A stretch of DNA of 64,000 nucleotides from Occultella glacieicola (GTDB lineage: Bacteria; Actinomycetota; Actinomycetes; Actinomycetales; Beutenbergiaceae): assembly GCF_004353825.1 (NCBI RefSeq), contig NZ_SMNA01000006.1, forward strand, positions 248,001 to 312,000, written 5' to 3'. Positions 62,418 through 64,000 of this stretch are shown here, piece after piece. Both the position numbers and the translations under genes were made by a program. Below the pieces are notes generated by a model. It did no database searches. It saw nothing but the letters and a program-made list of their open reading frames with translations, and was not told the DNA's origin. How positions within the stretch are numbered: position 1 is the first letter of the stretch; each line of letters begins with the position of its first letter.

Positions 62418-63491
62418 ATGACGACCACGGAACGGCCCGACTGGGCCACGCGCGCCGACCTCGCCCACCGCAGCCTGGCGACGCTCTACGGCGCACCCGC
62501 GCCGCAACTGCTGAACAACGCCCATCCCGCGGACGAGAACGCCACGTTCAACTACTGGTGGCTCGCCCACGCGATCGACGTCGCGATCGACGGCTGGGAC
62601 CGCACCGGCGATCCGGCCCACCTGCGCACCGCCGTCGAGATCTTCGAGAACATCGTGGACCGGAACTCCGGGAACCTGTTCAACGACTACTTCGACGACA
62701 TGCTGTGGCTCGGGCTGGCCCTGGAGCGGCTGTCCCGGGCCCCGGGCCACGAGCGGTACCTCGAGCCGGCCGCCGAGATCTGGCAACACTGCCTCGACGA
62801 CGGCTGGAACGAGGTGATGGGCGGCGGGATCGCCTGGCGCAAGAGCCAGACGTACTACAAGAACACCCCGGCGAACGGGCCGTTCATCATCCTCGGTGCC
62901 CGGCTCGCGTCCCGGTTCGAGGGTGACGGCCCCTACCTTCCCTGGGCACGGCGGACCATGGACTGGCTCACCGAGCACCTGGTGCGCTCCGACGGAACCG
63001 TGGAGGACGGCGTCAACCGTACCGACGACGGTCGCATCGACACGGACTGGCGCTACACCTACAACTACGGCCTGTTCATCGGAGCGTGCGTCGAGCTCTT
63101 CGCCCATGACGAGGACCCGGCCCGGTTGGGCCTCGCCGAGCGCAGCGCGCGCCGAGCGGTCGAGCTCCTCGCCACCGACGGGGTGTTCCCCGAGACCGGC
63201 GGCGGTGACGTGGGCCTGTTCAAGGGCATCTTCTACCGCTACCTGGACCAGCTGCTCGTCGTGCGGCCGTCGGCGGACCTGATCGCGTTCGTGCGGTCGG
63301 GCACCGACCGGCTCTGGGACGTGAGCTGGGCCGACCGGGTGGACTCCTCCGACGGCGTCCTCTGGGCCGGCGACGACTGGCGGGTGCCGGCCACGGCTCC
63401 GACGTCGATGTCCACCCAGCTCTCGGCCGTCATGGCGACCGAGATGCGGGCCCGCACCGAAGCACGTGAACTCACCCACGCGCCGCGCTGA
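62418..63491 (+). CDS. GH76 endo-alpha-1,6-mannanase-like protein, cytoplasmic
   Basis: 357 residues from an ATG at 62418, 3 bases after the binding-protein stop. The catalytic Asp pair of GH76 is at 93-94 in FNDYFDDMLWLGL, within an (alpha/alpha)6 barrel. There is no signal peptide, which is unusual because most GH76 enzymes act outside the cell on mannan chains. Here it may cut short imported oligosaccharides. A secreted paralogue follows directly. Confidence 0.88.
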   Translation: MTTTERPDWATRADLAHRSLATLYGAPAPQLLNNAHPADENATFNYWWLAHAIDVAIDGWDRTGDPAHLRTAVEIFENIVDRNSGNLFNDYFDDMLWLGLALERLSRAPGHERYLEPAAEIWQHCLDDGWNEVMGGGIAWRKSQTYYKNTPANGPFIILGARLASRFEGDGPYLPWARRTMDWLTEHLVRSDGTVEDGVNRTDDGRIDTDWRYTYNYGLFIGACVELFAHDEDPARLGLAERSARRAVELLATDGVFPETGGGDVGLFKGIFYRYLDQLLVVRPSADLIAFVRSGTDRLWDVSWADRVDSSDGVLWAGDDWRVPATAPTSMSTQLSAVMATEMRARTEARELTHAPR

Positions 63492-63504
63492 GCAGCCCCG
63501 CCCG

Positions 63505-64000
63505 GTGCCACCGGCAGAGGCGGCGATCACCCGCCGTCGGGCCCTGGCACTGGGCGGTGCCAGCGCCCTCGGTGCCGCCCTGCTCACCGCCTGCGGACCC
63601 GCGCCGGAACCGCCACCTCGGACCATCAGCGCGATGCCACCGGCGGATCCACGACGTGCCGCACCGTGGCGTGCCGAGGTGGTGCAGGCGGGCCTGGACG
63701 CGTACTTCGGCGCTCCGTCCCCCCAGCTGTTGCACTACGCCCATCCGGTCGACCCGGCGGCGGACGCGCCCTTCCACTACTGGTGGAACGCGCACGCGAT
63801 CGACACCGCCCTGGATGCGGCCGAACGCACCGGGGACCCAGCGGACCTCGACCGGGCGCAGGAGCTGCGCCGGAACCTGACCCTGCGCAACGGCGACGAG
63901 CTGTTCAACGACTTCTTCGACGACATGGGCTGGTTCGCCCTCGCCCTGCTCCGGCTCGCGAACGCCACCGGCGCGGCCGGTGACGAGAGCGCACTCGAGG
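63505..64000 (+). CDS. GH76 family lipoprotein, exported, C-terminus outside window
   Basis: At least 165 residues from a GTG at 63505; a GTG at 63466, inside the preceding gene, is an alternative start. A Tat-like signal (TRRRALALGG) ends in the lipobox LLTACGP, so it is a membrane-anchored extracellular enzyme. The mature part parallels the preceding GH76, with the Asp pair in FNDFFDDMGWFAL. It would cleave alpha-1,6-mannan outside the cell to feed the transporter. The rest lies beyond 64000. Confidence 0.85.
   Translation, partial: MPPAEAAITRRRALALGGASALGAALLTACGPAPEPPPRTISAMPPADPRRAAPWRAEVVQAGLDAYFGAPSPQLLHYAHPVDPAADAPFHYWWNAHAIDTALDAAERTGDPADLDRAQELRRNLTLRNGDELFNDFFDDMGWFALALLRLANATGAAGDESALE

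Noticed and set aside
61164-63626. An 820-codon open frame on the minus strand
   Set aside because: It is antisense to the mannan binding protein and GH76 genes. Low-complexity composition; no start context.

Overview
The window is very GC-rich, with many GTG and some TTG starts, strong Shine-Dalgarno sequences and tightly packed short operons. Most solute-binding proteins are lipoproteins and most sugar operons have their own LacI or AraC regulator. This points to a saprophytic high-GC actinobacterium, probably Micrococcales (inference; no rRNA or other marker gene is present). I see no rRNA, tRNA, CRISPR array, integrase or insertion sequence.

Layout. 1-6034 (minus): a three-gene operon encoding a three-helix membrane protein, a secreted and membrane-anchored VWA protein, and a tubulin/FtsZ-superfamily protein cut by the window edge. 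6149-7335 (plus): a membrane-anchored HNH nuclease, then a decayed VapC-type PIN remnant. 7403-13893: a GH127 beta-L-arabinofuranosidase with a CUT1 sugar ABC transporter and a divergent LacI. 13931-16855: a GNAT acetyltransferase, a GH4 alpha-galactosidase and a divergent AraC regulator. 17050-20480: PPK2 and a CYTH protein (polyphosphate metabolism), then an MFS exporter. 20531-26193 is a degenerate accessory stretch. It holds a duplicated PIG-L/Lrp unit, a nucleotidyltransferase interrupted by an amber codon, a broken Lrp gene joined to a broken AraC gene, and two membrane proteins.

26359-35308 (plus) is one operon: N-acyl-D-amino-acid deacylase, RidA, GH89 alpha-N-acetylglucosaminidase, a CUT1 transporter and a Gfo/Idh oxidoreductase. 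35363-48760 looks like one regulon. It has a CoA-transferase/enoyl-CoA hydratase/SDR/AroE-like operon, an ACMSD-type amidohydrolase, a Gfo/Idh dehydrogenase, an isomerase-type TIM barrel, a LacI repressor and a complete branched-chain-amino-acid-type ABC transporter. Four copies of a GAAAGCGCTTTC-like operator lie at its promoters. The substrate is unknown; a carbocyclic or hydroxy acid is my best guess.

48769-51778 holds a GH65 phosphorylase-family enzyme and a small P-loop kinase-like protein. 51852-57791 holds an adenosine-deaminase-family enzyme, a polyamine-type ABC transporter and a divergent LacI gene, with paired AACCGGTT operators between them. 57921-64000 (running off the end) is an alpha-mannan oligosaccharide operon: GH125, a CUT1 transporter, an intracellular GH76 and an exported GH76 lipoprotein. 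None of the three CUT1 transporters has its own ATPase gene here, so they presumably share a housekeeping MsiK-type ATPase encoded elsewhere.
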